Part shown: positions 24,218-33,330 of the stretch, one piece after another
How positions within the stretch are numbered: the first letter of the stretch is position 1
Layout of the letters: each line of letters starts with the position of its first letter
NCBI RefSeq assembly: GCF_011044255.1
Contig: NZ_CP049107.1
Span: 3,097,001-3,161,000 of the forward strand
DNA: 64,000 bases
DNA from: Rhizorhabdus phycosphaerae
Lineage (GTDB): Bacteria > Pseudomonadota > Alphaproteobacteria > Sphingomonadales > Sphingomonadaceae
Reading direction: 5' to 3'
The notes under the pieces: model-generated
What the model saw: the letters and a program-made list of their open reading frames with translations, nothing else
The model's database searches: none
What the model was told of the DNA's origin: nothing
Position numbers and translations under genes: made by a program

Positions 24218-24727
24218 GTGAACGCCGCAACTGCAAGATTGGAGATCGCCTCTCTCTATGAGTCCCATGCGGACTGGTTGCATGGCTGGCTGCGGCGGCG
24301 CACGCGTTGCTCCCATCACGCGGCCGATCTCGTGCAGGATACCTTCTGTCGTCTCATAGAGCGGCCCCACCTCGCACCGCCGGTCTCTCCCCGCAGCTAT
24401 CTCGCAACCGTCGCGCGCCGCTTGCTCATCGACGACGTCCGCTCGCGGGAGGTTGAGCGTGCCGTGCTGGAGGCCTGCGCCATCGCAGGGGCGGGGGTGA
24501 ATGGCATCACGCCGGAGAGAATCGAGGAAGCGATCCAGTTGCTCGCGGCGGTGGCGAAGCTCCTCGACGCCCTACCACCGGAAACCCGAGCTGCCTTCCT
24601 GCTGCGCCGGCTCGACGGTCTGGAGCAGAAGGAGATTGCCGAAAGGCTGGGAATCTCGCTGAGCACCGTCAAGCGGCACATCGCCACCGCCTATGCGCGT
24701 TGCTATGCGATCGCCTATGCGGACTGA
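24218..24727 (+). CDS. FecI-like ECF sigma-70 factor
   Basis: With GTG 24218 the product is 169 residues, the usual FecI length. Region 2 is LYESHADWLHGWLRRRTRC with HHAADLVQDTFCRLI near residue 37, and region 4 is the HTH RRLDGLEQKEIAERLGISLS near residue 128 followed by TVKRHI. It directs RNA polymerase to the receptor promoter when released by FecR. The frame could start at 24152, but that segment overlaps the Fur box region and is atypical. It overlaps the fecR-like GTG or sits 3 bp before its ATG, so expression is coupled. It is Fur-controlled by inference. Confidence 0.85.
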   Translation: MNAATARLEIASLYESHADWLHGWLRRRTRCSHHAADLVQDTFCRLIERPHLAPPVSPRSYLATVARRLLIDDVRSREVERAVLEACAIAGAGVNGITPERIEEAIQLLAAVAKLLDALPPETRAAFLLRRLDGLEQKEIAERLGISLSTVKRHIATAYARCYAIAYAD

Positions 24728-24730
24728 GTG

Positions 24731-25702
24731 ATGTCCTCCTCCGACATGGCGCCGACGCCGGACATGATCGAGGCTGCGGCCCGATGGGCGGCGCTGCTCG
24801 ACGCCGGTGATCTCGACCCCGCCGAGCAGAAGGCGTGCCGCGACTGGTGCGCCGAGCATCCGCTGCATCGGCGTACGCTGGAGCGGATGCGGGCCTTCGA
24901 TGCCCGGGTGGCGAAGGCTGAGAATTTCGAGCGGGAAGCGCTTCGCAGCATCGTGGACAGGCGGCGTCGCCGCCGGCCGGGTGTGGCGCTGCTCGGCCTC
25001 GTCCTGTCGATCGGGATCGGCTGGTCCGCGATGCGGGCCGACAGCCTGCGCGATCTTTTCCCGGATTACCGGACCGGCCCGGGCGAGATTCGCAGCGTCG
25101 CGCTCGGCGACGGGAGCGAAATCGTGATCGACACCGATGGCGCGGTTCGGGTCGATATAGGGGAAGACCTGCGACGGGTGCGCCTCATACGCGGGCAGCT
25201 TCTCGCGAGCGTCGCCAAGGACAAGCATCGGCCGTTCGTCGTTCGGACGCCCGATGGCACGGCCATGGCGCTCGGCACCCGTTTCGTCGTCCGCCGCGAG
25301 CCTGGTTACACCGTCGTGACGGTCGTCGAGTCACGCGTCAAGCTGTGCCCAGGCGATGCTCCGGAGGAGCGCGCTTGCCGCGTCCTGACAGCCGGCGAAC
25401 GCGCGCGGATCAGGCCGACCGGCATAGAGATGGAAGCCCGGGTCGACCCTTCTTCGGCTGCGCTTTGGTCGAGCGGCTGGCTGGAAGCCGACGATCAGGA
25501 CGTCACCGCCGTGCTGACCGAACTGGCCCGGTACAGCGCGAAGCCGCTTCGTTTCGATGCTGGCGCCTTGCGGGGCATCCGGGTGACCGGCAGCTATCCC
25601 TTGCGCGACATGGATCGATCGATCGAGGGCGTGGCGCGGACAGCCGGCCTGACGGTTCGCCGAGATGCCGAGGGTGCAATCATCTTTTCCCGCCGGCCCT
25701 GA
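24731..25702 (+). CDS. FecR-like anti-sigma/signal-transducing protein
   Basis: The 323-residue protein has the three-part FecR layout. A cytoplasmic DUF4880-like N-terminus has AAARWAALLDAGDLDPAEQ near residue 15. A single membrane segment (GVALLGLVLSIGIGW, about 82-96) follows. The periplasmic FecR domain has the RTGPGEIRSVALGDGSEIV strand near residue 113 and GTRFVVRRE near 180, and the C-terminus has a secretin/STN-like GSYPLRDMD segment. It senses substrate-loaded receptor through the STN domain and controls the ECF sigma. ATG 24731 is chosen; GTG 24728 adjoins the sigma stop. Confidence 0.85.
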   Translation: MSSSDMAPTPDMIEAAARWAALLDAGDLDPAEQKACRDWCAEHPLHRRTLERMRAFDARVAKAENFEREALRSIVDRRRRRRPGVALLGLVLSIGIGWSAMRADSLRDLFPDYRTGPGEIRSVALGDGSEIVIDTDGAVRVDIGEDLRRVRLIRGQLLASVAKDKHRPFVVRTPDGTAMALGTRFVVRREPGYTVVTVVESRVKLCPGDAPEERACRVLTAGERARIRPTGIEMEARVDPSSAALWSSGWLEADDQDVTAVLTELARYSAKPLRFDAGALRGIRVTGSYPLRDMDRSIEGVARTAGLTVRRDAEGAIIFSRRP

Positions 25703-25771
25703 CGTTTGTTTGAGCCGTTTCGGATTCTCGCCCGTCCCCTTTGTGAAAGTGACTGACAATAGGGGTTCGGC

Positions 25772-28222
25772 ATGTATCGTTTCGGAAACAGCATCGTCCG
25801 TGGCGCAGTCGCGCTGGCACTGGTCACCGGCGGCGGACTGGTCGGCGCGGGGCAGGCACTGGGCCAGGTCCAGGCCCCCGCCCAGGCGGTGCGCAGCTTC
25901 GACATTCCCGCCGGTTCGCTCGGCTCGGCCATTGCGCGCCTCGGGCGGCAGGCCGGGGTGATGGTGACGGCCGATGCGGCCTTGGTGCGCGGCCGCCGGA
26001 CCGGGGGCTTGCATGGCAGCTACACACCGGAACAGGCTCTGAACGCGCTTGTGGCCAGCAGCGGACTGGTGGTTCGGCCGGACGGCAAGGGGGGCTTCAG
26101 CGTCACGGGCTCATCCTTGCCCGCCCGCCGCCCGGCGCCCCGCGCATCGGCCCGCGCGGACGCACGGCGTGCGACCGATCCGAGCGAAGCGCGCGATCCC
26201 GACCTGATCGTCGTCTATGGCGCCCGTGAGACCTCGGCCCTGGCCAGCGTCGCGTCGAGCGTCGGCGTGATCACAGCCACGGACCTGGAAAATGGCCAGA
26301 TCCGCACCACGCAGGACAGCTTTCGTCGCCTTGCCAATGTGATGGACGCCGCCTTCACCAATTCCGGCTTCATCATTCGCGGTCTCAGTTCGGAAGGCTT
26401 TACCCCGGCAGGGGCGCCGACCGGGTCGCTCTATGTCGATGGCGTGCTGCAGACGCGCTACGGGGCACGCTTCGGTGCCCGCAATCTGTGGGACACCGAG
26501 CAGGTCGAGGTCTATCGCGGGCCGCAGTCCACCTTGAGCGGCCGTGCCGCCACGGCAGGCGCGATCTATATCAAGACCAAGGATCCGACTTTCGGGCATG
26601 AAGCGGAGCTGTCGGCCTTGGCCGGCAATCGCGATTTTCTGGGCGGCGCCTTCGTGGTGAACATGCCGGTCGTCGCCGACCAGGTCGCCATCCGCGTCTC
26701 GGGCTCCTACCAGCGCCAGGATACGGACGTCAGCTATCCTCGCTATCGGGACTATGCCAATCTCGACGACTTCCGCACCGAACTGAGCGGAACGATCCGG
26801 GCCAAGCTGCTGCTTACGCCCTCGGCAATGCCCGATACGCGCGTGCTGCTCACCTATGCCTATTCGCATGACCGCCCCAATGAGCGGCTGATCTTCGAAA
26901 ACAGCGCGTTCACGCTGAAGGATCGGCGGGGCGACGGCTATAATTACAGCGGGATCCTGCTCGACACCTTCGCGGAGTTCCGGGGGATCAAGGTCCATAA
27001 TGCCGGGCTCGAGATCACTCATGACCTGTCCGACGCGCTTCGCCTGACCTCGCAGAGCAGCTACACGCATGGCACCACCACCCGCCGCTCCGTCGATGCG
27101 GGCGAGCCCGGCGTCCCCGACGGCATGCGCGGCACCGTCGTCGATCAGCTGCTGTCGCAGGAACTGCGGCTCAACTATAAGGGCGAGCGCTGGACCTGGG
27201 TGGCAGGGCTGTTCGGCAGCCACCAGAAGTTCGACTCCGACCTCAGCCTCATATCGACGCCCTTCTTCACCAATCTCGACGAAATCTTCGTCCGCAAGAC
27301 GAACAACCTCGCCCTGTTCGGCGAGGCGACCTTCGAGGTCGTTCCGACGTGGCACCTTACCGTGGGCGGGCGGCTCGATTATCTCGAGGAGGAGACGACG
27401 GAGGTGTCGGACAGCATCTTCGTCGGCGCGCCGCAGCTTTTCAGCAACTTCAGCAAATTCGACGAGACCAACGCCGTGCCGAGGATCGGCATAGCGAAGG
27501 ATCTGTCGGACAGGCAGCGGCTGGGCTTCACCTATTCGCAAGGCTTCCGAACCGGCGGTTATTATCTCGACCGCGATACGGGGAAGAACGTCTATTATGA
27601 TCCGGAATCGGTCCGGAATTACGAGCTGTTCTACAAGGGGAGATTGCTTGGCGGGCGGATGACCCTGAACGCCAATCTCTTCTACACCGAATATGACGAC
27701 CAGCAGGTGGAGATCGCGCCGGATTCGTCACGGCCCGGCTATACGGTCACCGCGAACGCGGCGTCCTCGCGCAGCTGGGGCCTGGAGATCGAGCCGACCC
27801 TGCGCGTGAACAGGGACCTGTCGCTCTTCGCGTCGGTCGGATATCTCGACACCCGGTTCAAGAGCTTCAATACCGCCGCCTTCGGCGACCTGTCGGGCGA
27901 GCAGTTCCCCGATGCCCCCGAATGGAGCCTGGCCTTCGGCGGCCGCTACGAATTTCTCGGCGGCTTGTTCGTGGGCGGAGACGCCAAATATACGTCGAGC
28001 TACAACGCCCAGCTCGGCGAGGGGCGCCCGGACAGGATCGGCTCGCGTGTCCTGGTCAACGCCCAGATGGGCTATCGGCAGGAGCGCTGGGAGATCACGG
28101 TGTTCGCAGAAAATCTGCTGAACAAGCGCTACCTCACCTTCGCCGATCGCGATGCCGCTTCGGTCTATGGGCAGGCGGGTCCTCGGCGGACGCTCGGCAT
28201 CAACGCCAAGGCGCGCTTCTGA
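25772..28222 (+). CDS. TonB-dependent receptor with STN signalling domain (FecA-type)
   Basis: This 816-residue outer-membrane receptor has a signal peptide, then an STN domain (RSFDIPAGSLGSAIARLGRQ, about residues 40-60, to about 110), a plug domain containing TSALASVASSVGVITATDLE near 154-173 and GLSSEG, and a beta-barrel ending in NAKARF with a terminal aromatic. The STN domain contacts FecR, so this is the sensor of the three-gene system. It imports a large chelate or peptide using TonB/ExbBD energy. The Fur box points to a ferric siderophore; adjacency to lasso locus 1 makes lasso-peptide uptake a second option, as in caulobacterial lasso loci. Confidence 0.87.
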   Translation: MYRFGNSIVRGAVALALVTGGGLVGAGQALGQVQAPAQAVRSFDIPAGSLGSAIARLGRQAGVMVTADAALVRGRRTGGLHGSYTPEQALNALVASSGLVVRPDGKGGFSVTGSSLPARRPAPRASARADARRATDPSEARDPDLIVVYGARETSALASVASSVGVITATDLENGQIRTTQDSFRRLANVMDAAFTNSGFIIRGLSSEGFTPAGAPTGSLYVDGVLQTRYGARFGARNLWDTEQVEVYRGPQSTLSGRAATAGAIYIKTKDPTFGHEAELSALAGNRDFLGGAFVVNMPVVADQVAIRVSGSYQRQDTDVSYPRYRDYANLDDFRTELSGTIRAKLLLTPSAMPDTRVLLTYAYSHDRPNERLIFENSAFTLKDRRGDGYNYSGILLDTFAEFRGIKVHNAGLEITHDLSDALRLTSQSSYTHGTTTRRSVDAGEPGVPDGMRGTVVDQLLSQELRLNYKGERWTWVAGLFGSHQKFDSDLSLISTPFFTNLDEIFVRKTNNLALFGEATFEVVPTWHLTVGGRLDYLEEETTEVSDSIFVGAPQLFSNFSKFDETNAVPRIGIAKDLSDRQRLGFTYSQGFRTGGYYLDRDTGKNVYYDPESVRNYELFYKGRLLGGRMTLNANLFYTEYDDQQVEIAPDSSRPGYTVTANAASSRSWGLEIEPTLRVNRDLSLFASVGYLDTRFKSFNTAAFGDLSGEQFPDAPEWSLAFGGRYEFLGGLFVGGDAKYTSSYNAQLGEGRPDRIGSRVLVNAQMGYRQERWEITVFAENLLNKRYLTFADRDAASVYGQAGPRRTLGINAKARF

Positions 28223-28241
28223 CGGCGCGCGCCGCCGACCC

Positions 28242-30065
28242 TCACTGTCCCGCCAGTTCGCGTCCCACCGGATAGAGCAGGTAGCGCGCGTCATAGTAGC
28301 GCGTGTGGGCGTAGAACCAGCCGAGGCGGGCCTGCGGGTCGGCGGCGAAGGCCGGGTCTTCGACGAGCTTCTTCTCGAACGCGGCCTTGAGGTCCGGGTC
28401 GCGCTGCAGCATCGCGTCGGCCATCGGCGCGATGACATAGCCTTCGATATATTCGGTGCGCTGGAGCAGCGCGGGGAAGAAACCCCAGGCGAACAGCGAA
28501 TCCTCTCCCTGCGGCTCGAGCAGCATCGTCGCCAGCGCGCCCAGCGGCTGGTCGGTCGGCACGCGCACCGACCCGGCGGGGTAGGTCTCCTGCCGCCGCT
28601 CATGCGCGAAGCCGGCCGCATGGACCATCACGCGGCCCTCGGTAGACGTGGCGTCGAGCTTGGGATCGGCCACCCGGATCATGTCGACTTCGATCGTGCG
28701 CGGCGCGTCGATCGTCTCCATGCGGATGCCGTGGCGGCGCAGCCGGTCGATCACATCGCGGTCGACCGCCGACACCCAATAGGCGGCGGGCGGGGTCACC
28801 GTCACGTCAGGCTCCGACCCGTAAAGAGGAACAACGGCGGCGGGTGCCGGCTTGGCGAGCCAGCGGACCTCCTCGGCCCCCGACGCAGGCGAGGTGTAAT
28901 AGTCGGCCTGCATCGGCAGGAAATCGATGGTGCGAACGGGGTCGGCCTTGCTCTTCCAGGCGATAACCTCGGGGCCGGTCGCCTTGCGGTCGGCGGCGAT
29001 CGCGGCCTTCAGCGCGGTGCCGTCGCTGGCGAGCGTCTTCAGCGTCTGTTCGAGCAGCACATAGGTGCCGAGCACGCGCCGGCCAAAGGGCTTGAGCGAA
29101 TGATTCTCCACCAGCACCGCCGGCATATGCCGCAGATCGCCATAGCCGTGCGAGAAGCGTGACGGGAAAGCGGGCAGCATAAGCCCCTTTTCGGGATGGC
29201 GATCATCGGCAGCGAGGATCAGCGGCCCCGGCACATGGCCCGCGCCCTTCAACCCGGCATTGGCCTGGCCGCGATAGACGCTCTCGAACCAGCGGTTGAT
29301 CGCAGGCGACTTGGTATATTGCGGCTCCTGCCAGCCGAAGGTGATGTCATATTGGAAGTCGAGCCCGTCGGAGACGTGCAGGTCCATGTAGAGCGTCGGG
29401 TCGAACCGGTTGAACAGGCCCAGCATCGCCTGCATCTCGGGCGCGTCGGCCTTCATGTAATCGCGGTTGAGGTTGATGTTCTGCCCGGTCGTACGCCATC
29501 CCTGCGACACCGGCCCGCGCTGGTTGGGTCGGTTATAGGCGGAGCTTCGCTCATGCCCGTCGAGGTTGAAGATCGGCACGAAGACGAAGTTGACGCGGTC
29601 GAGCAGCCCGACCTTGCCGCGCAGCGCGATGTCGCGCAGCAGCATCATGCCGGCGTCCTTGCCATCGATCTCGCCCGAATGGATGCCCGCCTGCACCAGC
29701 AGCAGCGGCTTGGACGGATCGAGCGTGGCGCCGTCCTTGCTGGCGACGACCAGCAGCATGTCGCGGCCTTGCGGCGTCTTCGCGAAGCGTTCGACGCGGA
29801 TCAGCGGCGAGGCGGCTGCGAGCCGGTCGAGATAGGCCGCCGTTTCGGCATAGGTCGCGGTTGCTGTCAGGCCGCTGTTCTCGGCGGGGGTGATCCAGGG
29901 ATCGTTTGGCTTGACGGCCAGCTTCTCGCTCTTCCCGTGCCAGGCCGGGACCGGGGGCAGCGGCGCCCTGTCGGGATCGGCGGCCGTTGCGGCGGCCATG
30001 GTGGCGCTTACGAGGGTCGAAGCGGCGACGAGGAGCGAGAGGAGGAAACGCTGGTCGGTCTTCAT
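28242..30065 (-). CDS. Secreted M14-family metallocarboxypeptidase-like protein
   Basis: The 607-residue protein starts with a signal peptide (about 1-30) and has the zinc-carboxypeptidase fold. GIHSGEIDGKD near residue 111 carries the HxxE zinc ligands, NLNRDYMKAD near 198 an Asn-Arg-type substrate motif, and MDLHVSDG near 221 the third His. A C-terminal region of about 250 residues is of unknown fold. It would act in the periplasm or outside the cell on peptide C-termini. It converges on the STN receptor gene with only 19 bp between, and may supply peptide or amino acids. A role in lasso degradation is speculative: known lasso isopeptidases are S9-type. Confidence 0.8.
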   Translation of the reverse strand: MKTDQRFLLSLLVAASTLVSATMAAATAADPDRAPLPPVPAWHGKSEKLAVKPNDPWITPAENSGLTATATYAETAAYLDRLAAASPLIRVERFAKTPQGRDMLLVVASKDGATLDPSKPLLLVQAGIHSGEIDGKDAGMMLLRDIALRGKVGLLDRVNFVFVPIFNLDGHERSSAYNRPNQRGPVSQGWRTTGQNINLNRDYMKADAPEMQAMLGLFNRFDPTLYMDLHVSDGLDFQYDITFGWQEPQYTKSPAINRWFESVYRGQANAGLKGAGHVPGPLILAADDRHPEKGLMLPAFPSRFSHGYGDLRHMPAVLVENHSLKPFGRRVLGTYVLLEQTLKTLASDGTALKAAIAADRKATGPEVIAWKSKADPVRTIDFLPMQADYYTSPASGAEEVRWLAKPAPAAVVPLYGSEPDVTVTPPAAYWVSAVDRDVIDRLRRHGIRMETIDAPRTIEVDMIRVADPKLDATSTEGRVMVHAAGFAHERRQETYPAGSVRVPTDQPLGALATMLLEPQGEDSLFAWGFFPALLQRTEYIEGYVIAPMADAMLQRDPDLKAAFEKKLVEDPAFAADPQARLGWFYAHTRYYDARYLLYPVGRELAGQ

Positions 30066-30167
30066 CGGCGTCGGTGTCCTTCGAGCAAGCTGGCGGTGCT
30101 GGAGCCGTTATCGCGGTCTGCACGCATAGCATGACCGAGGCGTGCAGGCGGAAGAGGGTGAGGAAGA

Positions 30168-30222
30168 CGTTTCCTGCCGGAAACGCATATGGCCCGCCGC
30201 CGCCGGGAGGCGACGACGGGCC
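30168..30222 (-). terminator. Two inverted repeats after the TonB receptor gene
   Basis: CGTTTCC-TGCC-GGAAACG (30168-30185) is a perfect 7-bp stem. A second, longer imperfect stem pairs GGCCCGCCGCC (from 30191) with CGACGACGGGCC (to 30222). Both lie downstream of the minus-strand TonB receptor (stop at 30243) and upstream of the M14 gene. They are candidate transcription-termination or mRNA 3'-end structures. No clear U-tract follows. Confidence 0.45.
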
Positions 30223-30242
30223 AGCATGGGCTGGTCAGTGGA

Positions 30243-32468
30243 TCAGAACTTCCACGTCACGCGGGTGCCGATGTTGCGCACCGACGGCTCGACATAGAGG
30301 CCGCCAGCGAACGCCTTTTCATAGGCATTGGTGAAGTACTTGTTCTTGAACACATTCTCCACGAACGCCTGCACCTCGACATTGCCGCGAGTAAAGCCGG
30401 CGCGCAGGTTCCACTGGTTGAAGGCGGGAACCTTGTACGGCCAGATGTTGTACAGGAGCGCGGCCTTGTCCGAGTAGATCGAGCTGCGATAGACCCACTC
30501 CGCACGGACGAAGCTGTCGAAGCCTTCCGCCGGGGTGAAGTTATATTCGCCGAAGCCGCTCAGCGTCCACTTGGGCGAGTTCGGCATGCGCCTGCCCGAC
30601 AGGTCGATGATCTGGCCGTCGATGAAGGCGTTCTCATATTTGCGGAACTCGGCGCTGAGATAGCCGACGGTGCCGCCCACCTGCAGGTCGCGCGTCAGCT
30701 TGAACGTCGCATCCGCCTCGGCGCCGTAGCTGCGGGCCTTGGCCGCATTTTCGATGCCCGAGATGAAGGTGATGTTGCCGGCTGCGTCGGCGCGGGCCAC
30801 CGCGAACTCGGTCTGGAGATTCTTCCAGTCCATGTAGAAGGCGGCGACGTTGAACAGCAGGCGGCGATCGAACGCCTGCGTCTTGAAGCCGACCTCATAG
30901 TTCCACAGGCTTTCCGGCGCGTAGGAGGTGTCGTTGATCAACGGATTGATCTGGACGCCGCCCGCCTTGAAGCCGCGCGATACGGTCGCATAGAGGTTGG
31001 TGCGATCGGCCAGCTCATAGGCGACGGTCACGCGCGGCGAGAAATTGTTGAAGCTCGCGCTGTCGTCGACCACGCCGTTGACGCCGCCGGTCGAGGTGTT
31101 GAGCTGCGCGACGGTCACCTTCTCATGGGTGTAGCGGCCGCCGAGCGTTACCGAGAGGGCGTCGTTCAGCTTGTACACGCCTTCGCCGAAGATCGCCCAG
31201 CTTTCGGACTTGCCGCGGTTCTGGGTCGAGGTGATCTGCAGGTCGGCGGGCAGGCCGAAGGGGTTGTCGGCACCGGTGAAGGTGAACTGGTTGATGTTGC
31301 CCTTGTCGGTCGCATAGAGCGCGCCGATGGTCCAGCTGAGCGGGCTGCCATTGTCGTTCGACTGCAGGCGGACTTCCTGGCTGAACGAGGACCGGCTGAT
31401 CGGCTTCGTCTCGTAGTAATAGTCCTTGCTGGAGCCGTCGATATCGCCCTGCAGGAACTGCTTGGAGTGGATGTAGCCGGTGATGCTGGTCAGCGTGGCG
31501 AAGTCGAAATCCCACTTCGCACGGCCGGTGAAGTAGTAGAACTCCGTGCCGATCTTCTGCGGGCGGTTGAAGTTCACTTTGTTGTCGTTGTCGGGGAAGA
31601 AGCCGACGCCGTCGGGATCGGCGACCGGATTGGTCACGCCCGGATAGACGACCTGCAGCGCGGTATAGCCCAGCACGCCCGAGGGCACGCCGACGCGCAT
31701 GCCGACATTTTCCTTGGTGTAGACGCCGGTCAGGTCGACCGTCAGACGGTCGGTCGGCGTCAGGCGGAGCATCGCCTTGCCATATTTATAGTCGGAGTCG
31801 TTGCCGCCGCCGATCGGGTTGATGTTCTTGATGTTGCCGTCGCTCTTCGACAGGCGGCCGACCACCCGGATCGCCGCCTTGTCGGTGACGATCGGCACGT
31901 TGACGACGCCGTGCACGTCGAGCGTGTCGAAGCTCGAATAGCCGATCGAGCCTTCGCCCTCGAACTCCTGGGTGTTCGCCTGCTTGGTCGTGATGTTGAT
32001 CGCGCCGCCGACCGAGTTGCGACCGAAATAGGTACCCTGCGGCCCGCGCAGCACTTCGATCCGGTCGATGTCGACGATCTCGGGGTTCACGGTGCCGGTC
32101 GAGACGTTGAACTCGTCGATGTAGAAACCGAAGGTGCTCGTCCTCGGGATGGCGTCGGCGCTCAGCTGGTTGGTGATGCCGCGGATGCTGATTTCCTTGC
32201 GGTCGCGCGCACCGGTCGAGGTGAAGCTGACGTTCGGCGTCTGCGAGAAATAGTCGTCGATGCCCTGGACGTTCTGGCGAGTGATCGCCTTGTCGTCGAA
32301 CACGGTCAGGCTGATCGGCACGTCGGTCGCCAGCTGCTGGCGACGCTGCGCGGTGACGACGATGTCGCCGTCGGCGCCATTGGCGTCGGCGGCAGCTGTC
32401 TGGGCCATCACGGGCGCGGCAAAGGATATCCCGGCCAGCAGCAGCTGGACGAAGGCAGAGCGTTTCAT
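30243..32468 (-). CDS. TonB-dependent receptor (no STN domain)
   Basis: ATG 32468, preceded by AAAGGGAATG, gives 741 residues. A signal peptide ends at APVMAQ near residue 23. The plug begins DGDIVVTAQRRQQLATDVPI, a TonB-box-like start typical of sphingomonad receptors, and contains ISIRGI and IEVLRGPQGTYFGRNSVGGA near residue 139. The barrel ends in TRVTWKF with terminal Phe. Such receptors import sugars, siderophores or aromatic metabolites. Downstream of the SnoaL-like gene and near EthD and Rieske genes, it may take up an aromatic substrate. No Fur-type site was seen upstream. Confidence 0.88.
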   Translation of the reverse strand: MKRSAFVQLLLAGISFAAPVMAQTAAADANGADGDIVVTAQRRQQLATDVPISLTVFDDKAITRQNVQGIDDYFSQTPNVSFTSTGARDRKEISIRGITNQLSADAIPRTSTFGFYIDEFNVSTGTVNPEIVDIDRIEVLRGPQGTYFGRNSVGGAINITTKQANTQEFEGEGSIGYSSFDTLDVHGVVNVPIVTDKAAIRVVGRLSKSDGNIKNINPIGGGNDSDYKYGKAMLRLTPTDRLTVDLTGVYTKENVGMRVGVPSGVLGYTALQVVYPGVTNPVADPDGVGFFPDNDNKVNFNRPQKIGTEFYYFTGRAKWDFDFATLTSITGYIHSKQFLQGDIDGSSKDYYYETKPISRSSFSQEVRLQSNDNGSPLSWTIGALYATDKGNINQFTFTGADNPFGLPADLQITSTQNRGKSESWAIFGEGVYKLNDALSVTLGGRYTHEKVTVAQLNTSTGGVNGVVDDSASFNNFSPRVTVAYELADRTNLYATVSRGFKAGGVQINPLINDTSYAPESLWNYEVGFKTQAFDRRLLFNVAAFYMDWKNLQTEFAVARADAAGNITFISGIENAAKARSYGAEADATFKLTRDLQVGGTVGYLSAEFRKYENAFIDGQIIDLSGRRMPNSPKWTLSGFGEYNFTPAEGFDSFVRAEWVYRSSIYSDKAALLYNIWPYKVPAFNQWNLRAGFTRGNVEVQAFVENVFKNKYFTNAYEKAFAGGLYVEPSVRNIGTRVTWKF

Positions 32469-32547
32469 GTCATTCCCTTTTGGAAGAACCGGTCGGCATG
32501 CCGCCGCCGGCTTGTGGTGCGGCCCGTATAACGGGCCTTGTATCAGG

Positions 32548-33042
32548 TCACTTGCCGGCGATTGGGCCCGGTTGACCGTCGATGCTGATGAAGTTGACGA
32601 GGGCAATCTTGCCGTCGCGGATCTCGGCATAGCCCATCACCATCGAATGGCTGGTCTTGCCCTTCTCGACGGCTTCCTCGAGGTGATAGGTGAAGATCTT
32701 CGACCCGTCGGGCGAGGAGAAAGCCTCTACGAAGGGCACTTTGATCTCGACCGCTTCAACACCCTTCTGGATCATGCGGAAGCGCTCGGTGAGGTTCTGG
32801 ATGCCGGCTGCGCGATTGGTGCCGTTGATGCGCAGCACCGCGTCGTCGGTGAAATAGCGGCTGAACGCCTCGACCGTGAAGCCGTTCGGATCCTTGATCG
32901 CCTGGTTCCACCAGATGAACATCCGCGACAGCACGTCGTCCTTAACGGGTGCGGAGAAGGTCTGCTCGGCCGCCGCAGCGCCCGCGGGATGGAGGACCGT
33001 TGAAAGCGCCAGCGCGGCGGCTGCGGTCAGGATCGTCTTCAT
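32548..33042 (-). CDS. Secreted SnoaL/NTF2-like protein
   Basis: The 164-residue protein (ATG 33042) has a signal peptide ending AGAAAA near residue 25 and an NTF2-like cone fold suggested by FTVEAFSRYFTDDAVLRING near residue 54 and the final GYAEIRDGKIALVNFISIDG stretch. SnoaL-like proteins are small isomerases, hydrolases or binding proteins; an exported form is less common. It lies 79 bp upstream of the TonB receptor gene in the same direction, so it may share its promoter and bind the imported compound in the periplasm. Function is not established. Confidence 0.72.
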   Translation of the reverse strand: MKTILTAAAALALSTVLHPAGAAAAEQTFSAPVKDDVLSRMFIWWNQAIKDPNGFTVEAFSRYFTDDAVLRINGTNRAAGIQNLTERFRMIQKGVEAVEIKVPFVEAFSSPDGSKIFTYHLEEAVEKGKTSHSMVMGYAEIRDGKIALVNFISIDGQPGPIAGK

Positions 33043-33330
33043 TTCGGCCAACCCTCTCTGATGATGGCGCAAAAAGACGGTGCGCAAGACAGTTACCGTC
33101 GTTGGGAAACAGCCTTGTAACATTTCATTGCGTCGAGCAATGCGGGTTCCTGCCTGCGATCGTTGCGTTTAGGACAACATTACAGAAAGTTAATGTGTAA
33201 AAGACGCAAATCTGCGGCCGCTCTTGCCGCAAGGGGCTCTCTCCCCTCTCCTTAGTCAGTGGTGCGTCGTCGTCCCCGATCGGCCACGCTGAGCAGACCG
33301 GCACGACCGGAGCGCGCAGGAGAGAGAGCC

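Noticed and set aside
28242-30065. M14 peptidase considered as a lasso isopeptidase
   Set aside because: Known lasso isopeptidases are S9/prolyl-oligopeptidase type; this has HxxE...H zinc-carboxypeptidase motifs.
30189-32531. 780-aa plus-strand frame opposite the TonB receptor
   Set aside because: Shadow of a clear TonB-dependent receptor gene with correct signal peptide and ribosome site.
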